Shown piece by piece: positions 22,925-36,348 of a DNA stretch of 64,000 nt. Under the pieces are notes generated by a model. That model was not told where the DNA came from and did no database searches. It was given only the letters and a program-made list of their open reading frames with translations. Source of the stretch: Lepus europaeus (Eukaryota > Chordata > Mammalia > Lagomorpha > Leporidae); NCBI RefSeq assembly GCF_033115175.1, contig NC_084834.1, positions 40,468,077-40,532,076 on the forward strand, given 5' to 3'. Each line of letters starts with the position of its first letter. The first letter of the stretch is position 1. The position numbers and the translations under genes were made by a program.

Positions 22925-25900
22925 AACAAATGGAACAAAGAAGAATATCATTCAATTACACTTATGCTGAGTTGAACATAAAGGATAGCTCCAAGGCAAA
23001 AATAATGTAGTCTTAAGTGATTTGAAATTAAGGAACTTTGAAGAGAATGTCACGGTGGGTAAAAATGAACAGGGGCAATCTCTCAAAAGGGCTGCTCTTT
23101 TTTAAAGTCTCTCTATATACAGTTTGAGGAGTTCTCCTTCTTCCTTTCAACAGAAGACATGGATTTCCCTAAGTAAAAACAGTGTTCCAGCAAGATGTCT
23201 TTGGAAAGGAATAGAATTATCCTGGTGAAATAGGTTATGCTTCGGAACTGTGTGAGAGCCAAGTAATGCAAGGCAAGACGCGGGGTGGGGGTGGAATTCT
23301 CCTCTCTCTGTTCCTGAATTGGGGTACAATGTCTTGGTGTTCCTCACAATTGAGATGGGAGAATTGGATACTTAGTCATTCAAATTCTGGTTGTTAGCAA
23401 TTCTCCCCATGTTTAGAAAGGTGCAGATATTTTTGTGGACATTGAATTAACCCATATAAATCTCTAGAATTCTAATATTCCTTAAATCCATTATAGGCCA
23501 CTGACTCTTTGTCTTGGTATGCTACCCATAATGGGAAATAAGAGTTCTCTAAAACTCGAAGGCCAGAGAAGTCTAGCAGCAGGGTCAGTAAGAGAGGAGC
23601 AGAAAAGGCAGACAGCGGAATTCTACAGGGGAAGAGTGGATCGGAGTGCAGGAGGAATTGTGTGTACCTGGTGAGCAGAAGCAAGAGCTTAGGTTCAGAA
23701 TATGACAGCTGGAGACAGGACAAGAAGACTGTGTACTTTTTTAAATGGCTACTCAGTGCTTTAACTCATATCTAAGATTAGTGTGAAGGATTCTGACAAT
23801 AGAACAGTAATGAAAGTGGCACCAATATAATGGAAGTTATTTTTCTTTTGATTTCCTCTGAAATAGAGGGAAAATAGGAATGAGCAGTCACTTCATGATG
23901 AATATAGAACATCAGAAAATCACTTCCCATCTGCTAGCTAAATAGAAAAATAGCCATAAATCTTTTAAATGATAAAAACAAGAAAGTGTAGTACATATAT
24001 CAAGCAAGTTCTTTTGACATTTCCTACCAGAAATCATAGAGGAAATATTTGTTTAATTTTTAATGTGCTGACTTTTGTAGTAAAATTAGTGCTAAGTTAA
24101 CAATTTTTAAAAAAGAAATATATTATTTATAGAGAATTTTAAGTTTTTGTATTGTAGTACTCTCTAGGACAGATGCTTTATGATTAACAAAAGTTTCTTT
24201 AGCTCATGATTACAATAACATTTGTGAACAATATTGCTATCTCATTTTAATGAAGCAATAATGTTTTACATTGCTTTCATGCACAGAATTGTTAAAGTCA
24301 GGTATATTAAAGTTTAATTTATATTGTTTTCACCCTTTTATGTATATTATTCTGTTAGTTTTAACAAAGATAAGATATTTGTGTTTGATTTGCATTTTAT
24401 TGTTGGATTCTAGAGTCTTGGAGGAGAAAATTATCTATAAAGGACAAGATCCTGATTTTTAATTTTTAGAAATTTATTCTGAAGCTTGCTTGAAAATACT
24501 TAAGAATATCAAATCGGAATCTTTGAGAGACTGAATGTACATACTAAGTTATCTCACTGAATGAGGCTGACGAAAAAGTATCCATTATCTAGCTATATCT
24601 ACTAGCATTGAAACATACGTTAGCACCTAACCAATCTATCTAGAAAGCAAACACGAATCATTGCACTTTAAACTTTGATGCTGCAGATATATTTCAAGGT
24701 ACTTCAAAAAGCACATGAAAAATGGAATTAAAATATAAGCTTTATTTTGGTGCAAAAACATTTTAAGTCCATGCAGTATTCTCATAATATACTTATCCAT
24801 GAGCCAGCTTTTATTACTACATATTTTTCAAATATTTCAATAATTTGATGTACTAATTAAATATGTGTTGCCTGTTCTAAAAGTCTGTTGTTTTAACTAA
24901 CTACTGGTTAAATATTATCTCGATATACTTCAAGTTAACATTCTAAATATTCTGTTCATCTACATTTAAGTTAAAATACAAATTCTTTCATGGCTTAAGA
25001 CACAAATTCTTTGTTAAAATTCATAAATTATAAAATTGGTAAATTTTTCAAATGTTTTAGGTTGGTTGCACAAGAAAATAATAATGGTAATGATATGATG
25101 TCAGAGTAATGTTAAACATTATGACAAACTAATAACCTCCAGGGTGCTCAACTTCCATGAAATTCACTTCATATCTCATCTATTATGGAGGATCTGTGAA
25201 AAATGTTTACTATTCCCATTCTGAGATATTTGGCAATGCAGGCTAGGCTCACGAAAGCAAAGAGATTAGATATTGTCATTTTCAAAGGGTAAAATCTGTG
25301 AAAGCTGTTTTCTAATTCTAGAAACGTCTGAATGATAAAAATCCCTTTATGCAAAATAGCATGAGAAGAACAAAACCCAGTCATTTTTTCTCAGCTTTCA
25401 AAACACATATATCCTTTTCCTTTAAAGCAGCACACTTATCAGAGAGGCTTTTTCAACAGATACAAACAGGTATATCTGCTCACACTGGTGATGTTGACTT
25501 CCTGACAGTATCTATTTTGGGTGTTGTACAACCCTCTTCAGGGAAGGGTTTAATCCTCCCACACCTGGAAAGAACCATCACAATTTTAAGTCTGTCTGGA
25601 ATCCAGAGTTCTAGTTGCTGATGATGAGATTCACATGGAACAAAGAAGCTATTTACACTCAGGCATAAATTTGGCACTTCTAGAATCTTCTTTTCATATT
25701 TTTGCTGGCTCCCCCAAGCTTACAAGCAGGGACTTTTGATAATTCCAGGCCTACTGTGAGACTCAGAAACAACGTGAAAACATTGCCTGGGTGGATATTT
25801 GTGTTTGAGAACAGCTGTCTTTGGATCCCCACAGGAGTTTCTCATCAACAGGGCCTTCAGAAAGCCTTACCTGAGTTGCCAATTTTATCTCCCAAAAAGG

Positions 25901-27564
25901 TGCCTGCCCTAGAACTTGCCTTACATTTTCAAATATCTCTGCTTCTGTTGACTGACTTCTGCCCCATCTCTACCAGTACAATTTATGTATTATCATCTTG
26001 TGATAAAATCTGTCATACTCCCAAGAGGAATTAAGCCTCCTCTCCCAGAGGCCCTGCTAGGACACTAACTAAGCCTGTGGTTTGTGTGAGTCTTTTATGC
26101 ACATCTCATCTCCCTTAGTCTTGTGAATGCTCTGTGAAGCCTTGTTTACCTTGCATCTCCAAAGGTATCTGATCCAGAGCCTTGCCCAGTCACATGCTTT
26201 GACTGTATTCAAACTGAGTCTTTCTAACTCCCCTCAATTCGTTCTATGAGAAACCAAGGTCAGGAAAGTAAGCAAAGTAACGAACGTCTAACCTGAACAA
26301 ACTTGCTTACCAAGAGTTCTTGGATTGCTTTTGCTGTCTTCACCTTGCAAATTTGTTTTTCACTTCTGCCTCATTTTTCTCTGGTAAATGCTATGAGAGA
26401 GTAAATTGTGTTGAATTTCATTACTTTTTCCTTTTTAATAACCCATATGGAAAATGTAATTTATACTATGAAAACTTAATGGCAACATTAGCTTTTTTCA
26501 TTTCTTGATTTCAAAATATAACTCCAAAATTGAACATATCATAGTTGAGTTTTATTGATTTTTAGGAATGTTAGGAAATATGAAAATACAAATAATTCAA
26601 AGGTTTTCTACCCACTTATGATTTCTCTGTTCCTTTTAGTGCCATCAAGGTGACACACAAGGTCTACCATCCCACTATATATTTCTAAATATAGTATCTC
26701 TATAATTCTAGGCTTTTCTTTTTCTCTAGATTTGAAGACTATCCTATAACAGCTATAGAGTCCTAAGTCAGTAATTATCTTTTCATTCCCACACTGCAAA
26801 TTCCTCAGAACCAGTCCTTTCCCAATCCTGTGACTTTCGATATGGATTCCTGCTTCCTCCTTAGCGCTTCCAGCCCTCTTCTTTGTAATCATTCAGAGTT
26901 GTTTTCTTTTTCATCTTCTTCACTGTAGGCCCTATCCGTCTCATAGAAAAACAGGATGATACGTGACCTTCCGAGCATAGCTAATACTTGCCTCTTTCTC
27001 GCTCAGAAATTAATTCTATTGCATATCCCTTGAGTCTAGAACCCCAGCTCTCTGTGTCTCAGGTGCGTTTGCTTGGTAATCTTGGTACTCTTCCAGATCC
27101 CATTGACACTTCAATATCATTAATCTCCCACTTCTAACAAGTCCTTTCTTGGAAGTTTACTTCATTTTACTATATTATAAAATTTTTCTGTTCCTCTTTC
27201 ATTATTTCTATCTTCATAATATTCCAAGTGCTCCCCATCATTCACTTGGTATTATTTGGTACACTATTTGTACAATGAAACTTTGATGCTTCTCTAATCA
27301 ACCTCCTTCCATTGCCATGCATATTTTTATGTCTATGTGGAAGTTCTCCAAACAGTAACATCAGAGCTGCTTTCAAGTTCCTCCACTTTAGTAAACCATT
27401 CCCTTCTAACTCTAACACTGTGTGATTCTTAGACAAATCATTTACCACAAACTATCGATATATCATGACTATTTCAATGGGACTTCATATTTATTAAACA
27501 GGGATATGAATACTTGCTCTGATAAGTGTTTACCACTTGAAGAAGGATCAAAATTATACCATGG
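22925..27564. other. Long unique AT-rich stretch
   Basis: Contains only the MITE-like repeat at 24696-24815. Frames of 60-110 codons (for example 25702-26034) resemble no known protein. Confidence 0.55.
24696..24815 (+). repeat. Palindromic MITE-like repeat (DNA-transposon type)
   Basis: Starts GGTACTTCAAAAAGCACATG and ends with a decayed complement (CCATGAGCCAGCTTTTATTAC). The middle is TTTATTTTGGTGCAAAAAC. Same family as 19690-19875. Confidence 0.5.
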
Positions 27565-27800
27565 GTGGGTGTTGTGGCACAGCAGGTTGTGCTGTTTTGA
27601 GTCCTGGCTACTCTGCTTCTCGTCCATCTCCCTGATAATGTGCCTGAGAAGCAGCAGGGGATGGCTTCAGTACATGAGTCCCTGCTAGCAGTTCCTGGCA
27701 CCTGGCTTCAGCCTGGCCTAGCCCTGGCCATTTAGGGAGTAAACCAGAAGATGAAAGATATATCTCTCTCTTACCCTCTCTTTCAAATAAACAAAAACAA
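27565..27800 (+). mobile_element. CSINE with internal deletion
   Basis: Head GGGTGTTGTGGCACAGCAGG; a stretch before GAGTCCTGGCTACTCTGC is missing; the end is TTTCAAATAAACAAAAAC. The total of ~235 bases compares with ~330 for full copies. Confidence 0.82.
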
Positions 27801-28079
27801 ATAACATTTTTTAAAAAAGGCATAATATATATGAGAATGCTTTGAATGCCATCAAACCTTCACTAACATAAAGTAACATGACTTTGAGATTTGCCCCTTA
27901 CCCCAGTAATCATCATTATGGAAGTATATGAAATGATCTCATTTAATTCATTTTAGAAATTTGACTTTATTTTGAAGGTTATGAAATTTACTTGTTGAAT
28001 TTACATTCTAGATATTTCTTCTATGTAAAAATTAGAGCTCTAAGATGAAGATAATGGCACCCAAGTGATGAAATGGCAC

Positions 28080-28266
28080 TTTCTGAGAAGGTTTGGCATA
28101 CTCAGATAATTTAGGAGCTCAATCCAGTTCTCCCACGTTGGCAGCATGAACCCAAGTAGTTGAGCCATCCCTAGGAAGCTGGACTCAGTCTTCAGAACTG
28201 GTTTGAACACAGGTACTACAAGAGAAGACAGGTGTATCCCAAACAGTAGGCTGAATGCCAGCACCC
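28080..28266 (-). mobile_element. CSINE fragment, old
   Basis: The middle and head complement remain (TTCTCCCACGTTGGCAGCA, AACCCAAGTAGTTGAGCCAT, GCTGAATGCCAGCACCC). The 3' part is missing. Confidence 0.7.
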
Positions 28267-30139
28267 TATTCTCACTTTAAAGAAAACGCTATTGAGAATC
28301 AGTGAATATCAGTAATTTGGCCAAGGTAATTTTGTCAAGGATAGAACCAGGATTCAAACCCAGGGAAATCTAATCCCAGAGTCTTTGTGCTGCTAACAAC
28401 TGTGAGACGCTCTACCTCTCTCATTTCCTCTTTTCTCTCACCTTCTCCTCATGCACACATGCATTTGCACAAACTCATGTGCACACATGCGTATGTGAGC
28501 AGGTATAAACATAATCATCTAGACATTTATAAAAATACAAGCATCTGGAAGTAATATAAAAGAATGTCTTATAAACTTATAGCCATGGGCGTTTGAATTA
28601 AACTTCAAAGAAGGAGCTGAAATGATAAGGAATATGCTTCGGCTGTCCTTTACCATTTCATTTTCATGTTGCAATTGTACTGAGATCTGTTTCTTACTAA
28701 CTAATTACACAGTATCTGCATTTCCACCTATGAAAACACAAACATAGGAACCAGCAGCCTGAAAATTACTTGTTAGTGTATAAATCAATAAAATATTATA
28801 AATTCTTGTACTCTCAGGTTGTATGTCAAATTCAGGAAGGACAGTTGCCAGAAAGTCACACTGCTTGGAACAAGTTCTGAATTACTGGCACTGGATATTG
28901 CCATATCGATTTATTGATTCAAGCAACAACAATGATCTACAGGCTTAAGTGGCAACTGAAGTAAGTGAGTGTTGGTAGTATTAATTGTGTGTATATTTTA
29001 AACAAAAAATCATTACATAAATTTATTTATTCTCATAGAAATTATCTTCTAGAGTGCCTCTTAGAAAACTTTAAGGGCTAAAATGATGTTTTCTTGTTGT
29101 ATTGATTGATTTTCATCAGCACTTTAATTCAAACTTAGTAAAAATATCATTATCATATCTTTAAAAAACAATTTCTTAATATCATAAGCATTTCCCAATT
29201 GTTTTGTCTTTTTTTTTAAAAAGCATGTCCTATTTTATGATGAATTGAAATCTCTCTTAATGTGTGGTATTCTACTTATTTCTGCAGTCTTTCCGGGAAT
29301 TTTGCTGAAGACCTGAGTTAGTATTTCTACAGAATTTCTCACTTTCCAAGTTTTGCTGATTGCATCCTGGCAGTCTCTTTAGGATGATTTTCTTCCCATG
29401 TATTTCCAGCAATTTGGTAATTAGATCCAGAGGATTGATTAGATTCATTTTAGGTTCTAGCAGGTCTACTTCTTAAGTAGTGGCATATCTTTCCATCAGG
29501 ATGCATATAATATCTCTGGATGGCTTTCTGTGATGTCGTAAGTCATGCAGGATCATTCCTAGACTCTTTTTTTCCATAGGATTGAAAAATGATGATAGTC
29601 TACTCTTAACAACTCTTTTATTTTATTGAATAAACAGTTCTACAAGGAGGCCCCCATATCAAATTTCTGGTTAAATAGATGTAGAGCTCATGGATAGAAA
29701 AGATGAGCTAATTCTTGATTCTTACTCTTTATTTACTTGGTTCCCCAGCATCTTGGAAACATGGCAGATACATTTTTTTTGTTTGTTTCTGATTATTGTT
29801 ACAAATTCATGGACTTAAATATGTTTGATGTCCATTAATACATTAAAGTTATTATCTTTTCTGACACGCAAATGATCTCATCTTTGGCTGATGAGAGTTA
29901 TTCCAGACTGATCCCAAACCCTTAAGGCATTATTTTTGTAGGCATTGCTGACATTTTTGTTTTTTGTTACAGCAAGATGATCCACACTCAACTTACTCAT
30001 TTCTTGTCACAGACAAGATTTCTTCAAATAACTAGATTATATTAATGGAAAACGGTATTGAGAAACCACAATTAGGTCACTAAAGGAAAACATTTCTATT
30101 GGATTGGTCACTGATGTTAAAAATAACAAATATGTGTAT
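28267..30139. other. Unique AT-rich stretch
   Basis: A CA/TG-rich low-complexity patch at 28440-28510. No gene seen. Confidence 0.55.
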
Positions 30140-30157
30140 CAGTGAGTGTGTTTTTTA

Positions 30158-30523
30158 ATGATTTCTTTATTTCTTTACTTATTTGAAAGACAGCAACAGC
30201 AAGAGAGGGAGACACATCCACACACAAAACACACACACACACATACACATACACACAGAGATTTTCCATCTGCTTGTTTACTACCCAGATTGCTGCAACA
30301 ACCAGCTCTGTGCCGGGTTAAAGCCTGGACCTGGGAACTCCGTCCTGGTCTCCCACATGGGTGGCAAGAACACAAGCAACTGGGCTATCTTCAGCTGCCT
30401 TCCTGGGCACATTAGCAGGAAGCTGGATTGGAAGTGGAGCAACTAAAACTAAAAGCAACACTCCATTATGGGATATCAGCATTGCAAGCAGCAGCTTAAT
30501 ATGCTGTGCCACATCTCCTACCC
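30158..30523 (-). mobile_element. CSINE, older, with CA repeat
   Basis: Tail complement, an expanded (CA)n-like stretch (30218-30256), body, and head complement GCTGTGCCACATCTCC. An 18-base TSD with one mismatch (CAGTGAGTGTGTTTTTTA) lies at 30140-30157 and 30524-30541. Confidence 0.92.
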
Positions 30524-30541
30524 CAGTGAGTGTATTTTTTA

Positions 30542-33500
30542 AAAATAAAACACACGTTTATATTCATTTTATGAACATTAATTTTTATCTTTAGATCTTA
30601 AAAACTACTTTTATTTTATAATTACAAACCATATTTATTTTATGGCAAACTTCAACTTATTAGTGTCATACAAGCAAAAAAATTCAGCTTATTTCCTTCT
30701 TACCTTTACCTATTCTCTTTCTTCTCCATCTATAAAGCTTAGGAACTTATATGGATTCTAGTACTAATATTTCCTAATATAAAAGCACACCCACCCACAT
30801 CCTGAAATCCAACCTTTCTTAAATAACCTGCAACACAGTTGTTATAATAATTTTCTTTCATATCCTGACTGTTACTTCATAGAATGGATAATTCATAGAA
30901 TGGATACTCATTCCAACTACATAAGCCTGTAAAGAACAGATTTTTCAACATAGTTCATTAAAATATACACTATTGGTAAGTATTTGAATTGTTTCCATTT
31001 TTTTGAATAAAGACAGCCAATTGTTTTGTTTATTTCATATAGATTATTAGCTTAATTTGTACTTGTTGCAGAACAAGAAGCAAACTTTAAAACGTGAGAT
31101 TTTTAGAGGCAAAATAATTACAAGGTTAGACTTTGGTCACTCTCAAAAGTTAACAGTTTCTCTTCCTCACCGTTGTTGAAGTAAGATGAGTAATAGTATT
31201 GTCTCAAAATTATGCTCTCTTTGCACACGTCTTTATCTTCACTATTGCCTTCTCATTATTTCTGAATGATAATCAGGAAATCATTCCTCTTCACTAGTGT
31301 TTTATCTTCTTTCTGCAGTTTGAAAATAGATCCATAGAAAATTAGAACATAATTAGGTAACCACAAATTATCAAAAATATCCAGTTTATTTCATAGTCAT
31401 TTAAATCATTACACCTTTCTTGATTATTTAGTCTGAGCTATGTCATCTTCAAGTCACTCATTTCTTCATATTTCGTCCATGCTAAAAATGTACCTACTTG
31501 TCCAGGCTCCGTTTGGGGGGCAGCCAACTTTATTTCCCTCCAAGCCCAGGTGGGAGGTGGTTCTCACAACCATGTGCCACCTTGTTCAGCACATCAGAAG
31601 TACATTTTTCAACACCCGTCTATTCCCCCTCAGGATAGAATATCTGAATAAAGAGAAATGAGAGAGGGTAGTTCATTTGAAGCCATTTTACTATATTAAA
31701 ATAGTGAATCATGACCACAGTTTAGCACAGGGGTTCTTACTGTCGCTTGTGACAATTCTCACAACTAGCTGATCCTCACTTTCTGCTGTGCCAGGATGCT
31801 TCTGAACTGATAAAGTCTTGGTCCATCAAGAAAAGGCCAAGCAGTGGAGGCTGGATCTACTCAAATAATTATAATTCGAGGGAAAATGTGGTAATGTTGC
31901 TAGCAACATAGAATAACTCTAGTGTATTTCTGGATAAGGAGAGAATAATTTTTGTAGTCTCAGAAAAGATATGGTATCCAAAGTAGCATGTGGATTAGTT
32001 ACATGGAAAGAACTGGGGGTGGGAGGAGTGTATGCGATTATTTTTAATTCAAAAGCCATATAAACTGCCCATTAATTTGAATCTTGAGATTCTGTTTTCT
32101 CTTTGAATATCGAAATGATACAAATATACACAAAGGCACATACACACCTGTTTATATATACATATATATGTGTGTATGGAAATACATTTACACCTACGTA
32201 AGTATCATAATTTAATTAAGAATTCCTGGAGCTATGAACTGTTTTAACTTTACTTTTTTGTGTGATTACTTTTTTGTGTGCTGGGAGAAATAACTTTGTT
32301 CTTTATTATTATTGTCATTCAATGATTTGTTTTTTATAATAACCACTTTAAAGTAAGTAGTTATTCCATTTACCAAAGAAAGAAAATTTTTGGCCTAAAG
32401 ATGAAGTGCTAAAAACATAATAGATTGGGCCATTGATTGATAAACCCAAATAATTGTAATCCAGACTACTGGGGAAAAAATATCACAGGAAGTGAGTACC
32501 ATCTTTTCACATTTCACTTGAAGATCAAATCTCAGAACAGGGACAGAACCCATGAAAAAGTACATTACCCTCAGCATGGTGTTCACCAGGAATCTTCCCA
32601 TATCATACCTCTTTTTTCTTTGTATTCATCTATTTTTGTCTTTCTTTAAACACTGCCCCTTGTTCTTTTTGATCAGTAGTCATCTACAATATACAATTTA
32701 AAAGAAAAATTAATGTTTTATAATTTCAATACTTGGTCTATAAAGTGATGCATTTATTTCACATTATTCATGTAACTTGGCACACACTGAAGGTACTAAA
32801 TAGTCTTCCAGGCACTTCCCCATAATGATGGGAAAAAATAAATCTCTTGAACTCTTTGATATCCTATCTGCTGCCATCCTTGATCACATGGCCTAGCTTA
32901 GAACTCTCATCTCCCTTACAGGGATGAGCCAATCCTCAGCCTTCAGAGGACCACTAAGCTTAAACATGTGACTGATGCAGCCACACTGCTTCCAATTTGC
33001 CTCAAGAGAGTCCTTCTGTATCCACTCTCATAATGTTTTAAATTATTTAATGTGTAACATGTGTGTTATAACTCATCTATCACCACTTTGTTCTTTTCTC
33101 TAAATTGACAATTTTTCAGGGAGAATGAAAATGATGGTTAAACAGGAATCAAGAACATAATTTTTAGTGTGCTAGAGTGGCTGCAGGGAAATGTGGAAGG
33201 TCATCTGTGCAATTATACATCCAGACTTTTCTGTGATCAGAAATCAGCTCACTATTCTAGAGAATGACCAGAGGCAGAATGTGTTTCTGATTTGTCTTTT
33301 GTCTGTATTTTTTAATGGAGAAGCAATAACAAGAGCTATTGTTTGGCCCTGGTGTTTTGCTGTTCTCCTTTCACTATACTATTATTTATATATACAATGT
33401 CTGCTCTTAGGTGAATCACACAAAGTTGAAGCAGTTTGAGGTAGAATAAGACTGACAGGAATGCTCCGAACCTTCCTATCCCAGCTTTCCTCCATTGCAT

Positions 33501-34013
33501 TCATGTTGGGCACCCTCCCTGCACCATCAAAAATATTCATGCCCTTTCCCCTTCTGTTATCCTCACCACAATCCATTCTGTTAAGCACCTCTTTCATTGC
33601 TGTACTCCAACCTGGTAAGAGATATGGTAGCAACTTCACTACCAAATTGGAAATTAGTTTAATTATGTCAATATTTCATGTACAATACAGACAGCATGGC
33701 TTTGATAACAAAAGTGCTTATTTTTAGCATGATTCCAATAAAATGATCCCCAGCCTTGAGTGGAGACTGTAATCACCAAAATGTCCAAGAAGCAAAGACC
33801 AATGAAGTGAGACTCTGGGGGTAGGACTGGCATCACAGTTTGTAATATTTCTCAGGTGATTCCAATGTAAAACCAAAGGGAAGATTGAAAATACTAAATA
33901 GCTATTTTTACTTTTTTTTAACTTTTTCACTGGAAAAAAAATGCACTTCTCTAAGGATCATACATTGGCAGTTCATAATCACTATTTTAAGAATAAGCTT
34001 CTAGAGGCCAGCG
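30542..34013. other. Unique AT-rich stretch
   Basis: A TA/TG-rich low-complexity patch at 32120-32185. Frames up to 88 codons (33461-33727) are unsupported. No gene seen. Confidence 0.55.
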
Positions 34014-34320
34014 CTGTAGACCAGTGGGTTAAAGCCCTGGCCTGAAGCGTCAGATCCCATATGGGTTCTGGCTCTAGTCCCGGCTGCTCCTCTTCTGACC
34101 CAGCTCTCTGCTATGGCCTGGGAAAGCAGTAGAAGTTGGCCCAAATCCTTGGGTCCCTGCACCCACGTGGGAGACCCAGAAGAAGCTCTTGGCTCCTGCC
34201 TTTGGACCAGTGCAGCTCTGGCTGTTGCAGCCATCTGAGGAGTGAAACAGCGGATGGAAGACCTCTCTCTGTCTCTACCTCTCTCTCTAACTCTGTCTTT
34301 CAAATAAATAAAATCAAAAT
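34014..34320 (+). mobile_element. CSINE
   Basis: Head AGGCCAGCGCTGTAGACCAG, body with CACGTGGGAGACCCAGAAGA, CT-rich part and TTTCAAATAAATAAAAT end. The flanks share TAAGCTT-type sequence, a decayed TSD. Confidence 0.92.
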
Positions 34321-34494
34321 TTTTTAAGAAAAGAGTAAGCTTTTCTTAATGAGAGGTCACCATGGCCCTGAGCAGAAATGCCTTTGAGAACCACTGTCAT
34401 CCATTCTGAAAAACAATTCTTCATCACAAGCATCATTACCCAATCTGTCATTAAAAATTATGTTAAAATAATTTTCTGAAGAATAAGATCATAT

Positions 34495-34770
34495 CCGGCA
34501 TTGTGGTGCAACAGGTTAAGCTGCAGCCTGTGACTCCCACATCCCATATCAAGCATATCTTCAAGTCTTGGCTGCTCTGCTTCCCAACCAACTCCCTGCT
34601 GATGTGCCTGAGAAGGCAGTAAGTTATGGCCCAAATATTTGGGCCTCTGTCACCCATGTGGGAGGCTCAGATGTAGTTCCTAGCTTCACCCAGGCTCAGT
34701 GCCAGCCTTTGTGATTCTCTCTCTCCACCTCTGTCTCTCAGCCTTTCAAATAAATAAACCTTAAAAATTA
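34495..34770 (+). mobile_element. CSINE, older, slightly deleted
   Basis: Head CCGGCATTGTGGTGCAACAG, body with CTGATGTGCCTGAGAAGGCA, and end TTTCAAATAAATAAACCTT. The CT-rich part is shortened. Confidence 0.88.
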
Positions 34771-35260
34771 CATTCATATTGATTTTAAAAAATTAATTAA
34801 ATGCTAATATTTAAAGTCCCTGTTCAAGTTACAGAAGGAAAATAAGTAGGAATGATATTCAGCTTATCCAAGGAATCTGACTAGTATAGCATCATCAGTT
34901 ACCTTCCAACTCCATTTAGACTCCATTTTATGCAGTTTCACTTTTATCCACATACAGACTTCTTCAATGGAAATTGCCCATATGCTATACAATGTATGGT
35001 TGACTTATTCTGCATTTGTCTAACAGCCTTATTCCATGATTTAAGAGGACTTCTGTAAGGGCAAAACAGTTAAACAATGATAACATGATGACTTAAAAAG
35101 GGTGCTCGAGGCAAAATGTGAATATGACATTTTAACATTGATTACTAACATAAGTATAATGCAGATATTCTGCTAAAAATTAATTTCAGCACATCAGTTT
35201 TGTTAGTGACACACACAAATTGTTTTCCCTTAGTAAGTAAATGGTAAGATTTTACTTTTT

Positions 35261-35603
35261 TTTTTTTTTTTTTTTGACAGGCAGAGTGGACAGTGAGAGA
35301 GAGAGACAGAGAGAAAGGTCTTCCTTTTTGCCGTTGGTTCACCCTCCAATGGCCGCCGCGGTTGGCGCGCTGCGGCCGGCGCACCGCGCTGATCCGATGG
35401 CAGGAGCCAGGTGCTTCTCCTGGTCTCCCATGGGGTGCAGGGTCCAAGCACTTGGGCCATCCTCCACTGCACTCCCTGGCCACAGCAGAGAGCTGGCCTG
35501 GAAGAGGGGCAACCGGGACAGGATAGGCGCCCCGACCGAGACCAGACCCGGTGTGCCAGCGCCGCAAGGCGGAGGATTAGCCTATTGAGCTGCAGCGCCG
35601 GCC
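35261..35603 (-). mobile_element. CSINE, young, longer GC-rich variant
   Basis: T run, GACAGGCAGAGTGGACAGTG, body with the extra GC-rich segment (35350-35400), and head complement GCTGCAGCGCCGGCC. A 15-base TSD with one mismatch lies at 35246-35260 and 35604-35618. Confidence 0.94.
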
Positions 35604-35618
35604 AAGATTTTGCTTTTT

Positions 35619-36332
35619 GTTAGGAAAATTATTTTTCTACCAGACCAACAATAAAAAAATTTTCACATACATTCGAATGCATGTTAGAACCCGAAAATTC
35701 TAATTCTCATCATGAAAATATTAAAATTTATATACTCTTTTATTTCAAAGAGGTAATGCCAGCTGTTTCATTATGCACTGTATCTGCTCGGGGACTTAAC
35801 TCATGTGCCTGGAAGCATATGCTTTTTAGAAAACATTTTAGCAAACATTTAAAAGTTGTCATAACTCTAGAGATAAAGTGCACTCGATTATTTTAATGAT
35901 ATTCTAACATGTGTACTACATATTATCACATTTCCCTGAAAAGTTAAATTGACATATGACTATAATATATAAATGAATCGTGATATTGTATATGTATACA
36001 CAGTCTACATGAATACATACTCATGCATATTAGACTCCCTAGAGAAACTGTAGTAAATACATTTGCTATATCGGTTCCCAATTCTTAATTACTTTAGCCT
36101 AATAATGATTAAGCAAGTACCTTGGTTGATGTGGTTTAAGTATCCTGGCTCATTAGTATCAGCTTGTTTTGTTTTAGATACAATAAAAATAAAATACTGG
36201 AGATAATATCACTAACACGATTCACAAAGAAAAAACACAACCTGTTACTTTTGGAGATCTGCTTATATTAATTACATATATGCTTGTCTTCATTATGTTT
36301 AACTATACTCCATACTATAGAGTTCTCCAACA
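35619..36332. other. Unique AT-rich stretch left of the intact L1
   Basis: No gene or repeat recognised. It ends at the L1 target-site duplication. Confidence 0.55.
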
Positions 36333-36348
36333 TCTGAAATTGAATTTA
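36333..36348. repeat. Left TSD of the intact L1
   Basis: TCTGAAATTGAATTTA, identical to 44737-44752. It directly abuts the T run that is the L1 A-tail. Confidence 0.93.
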
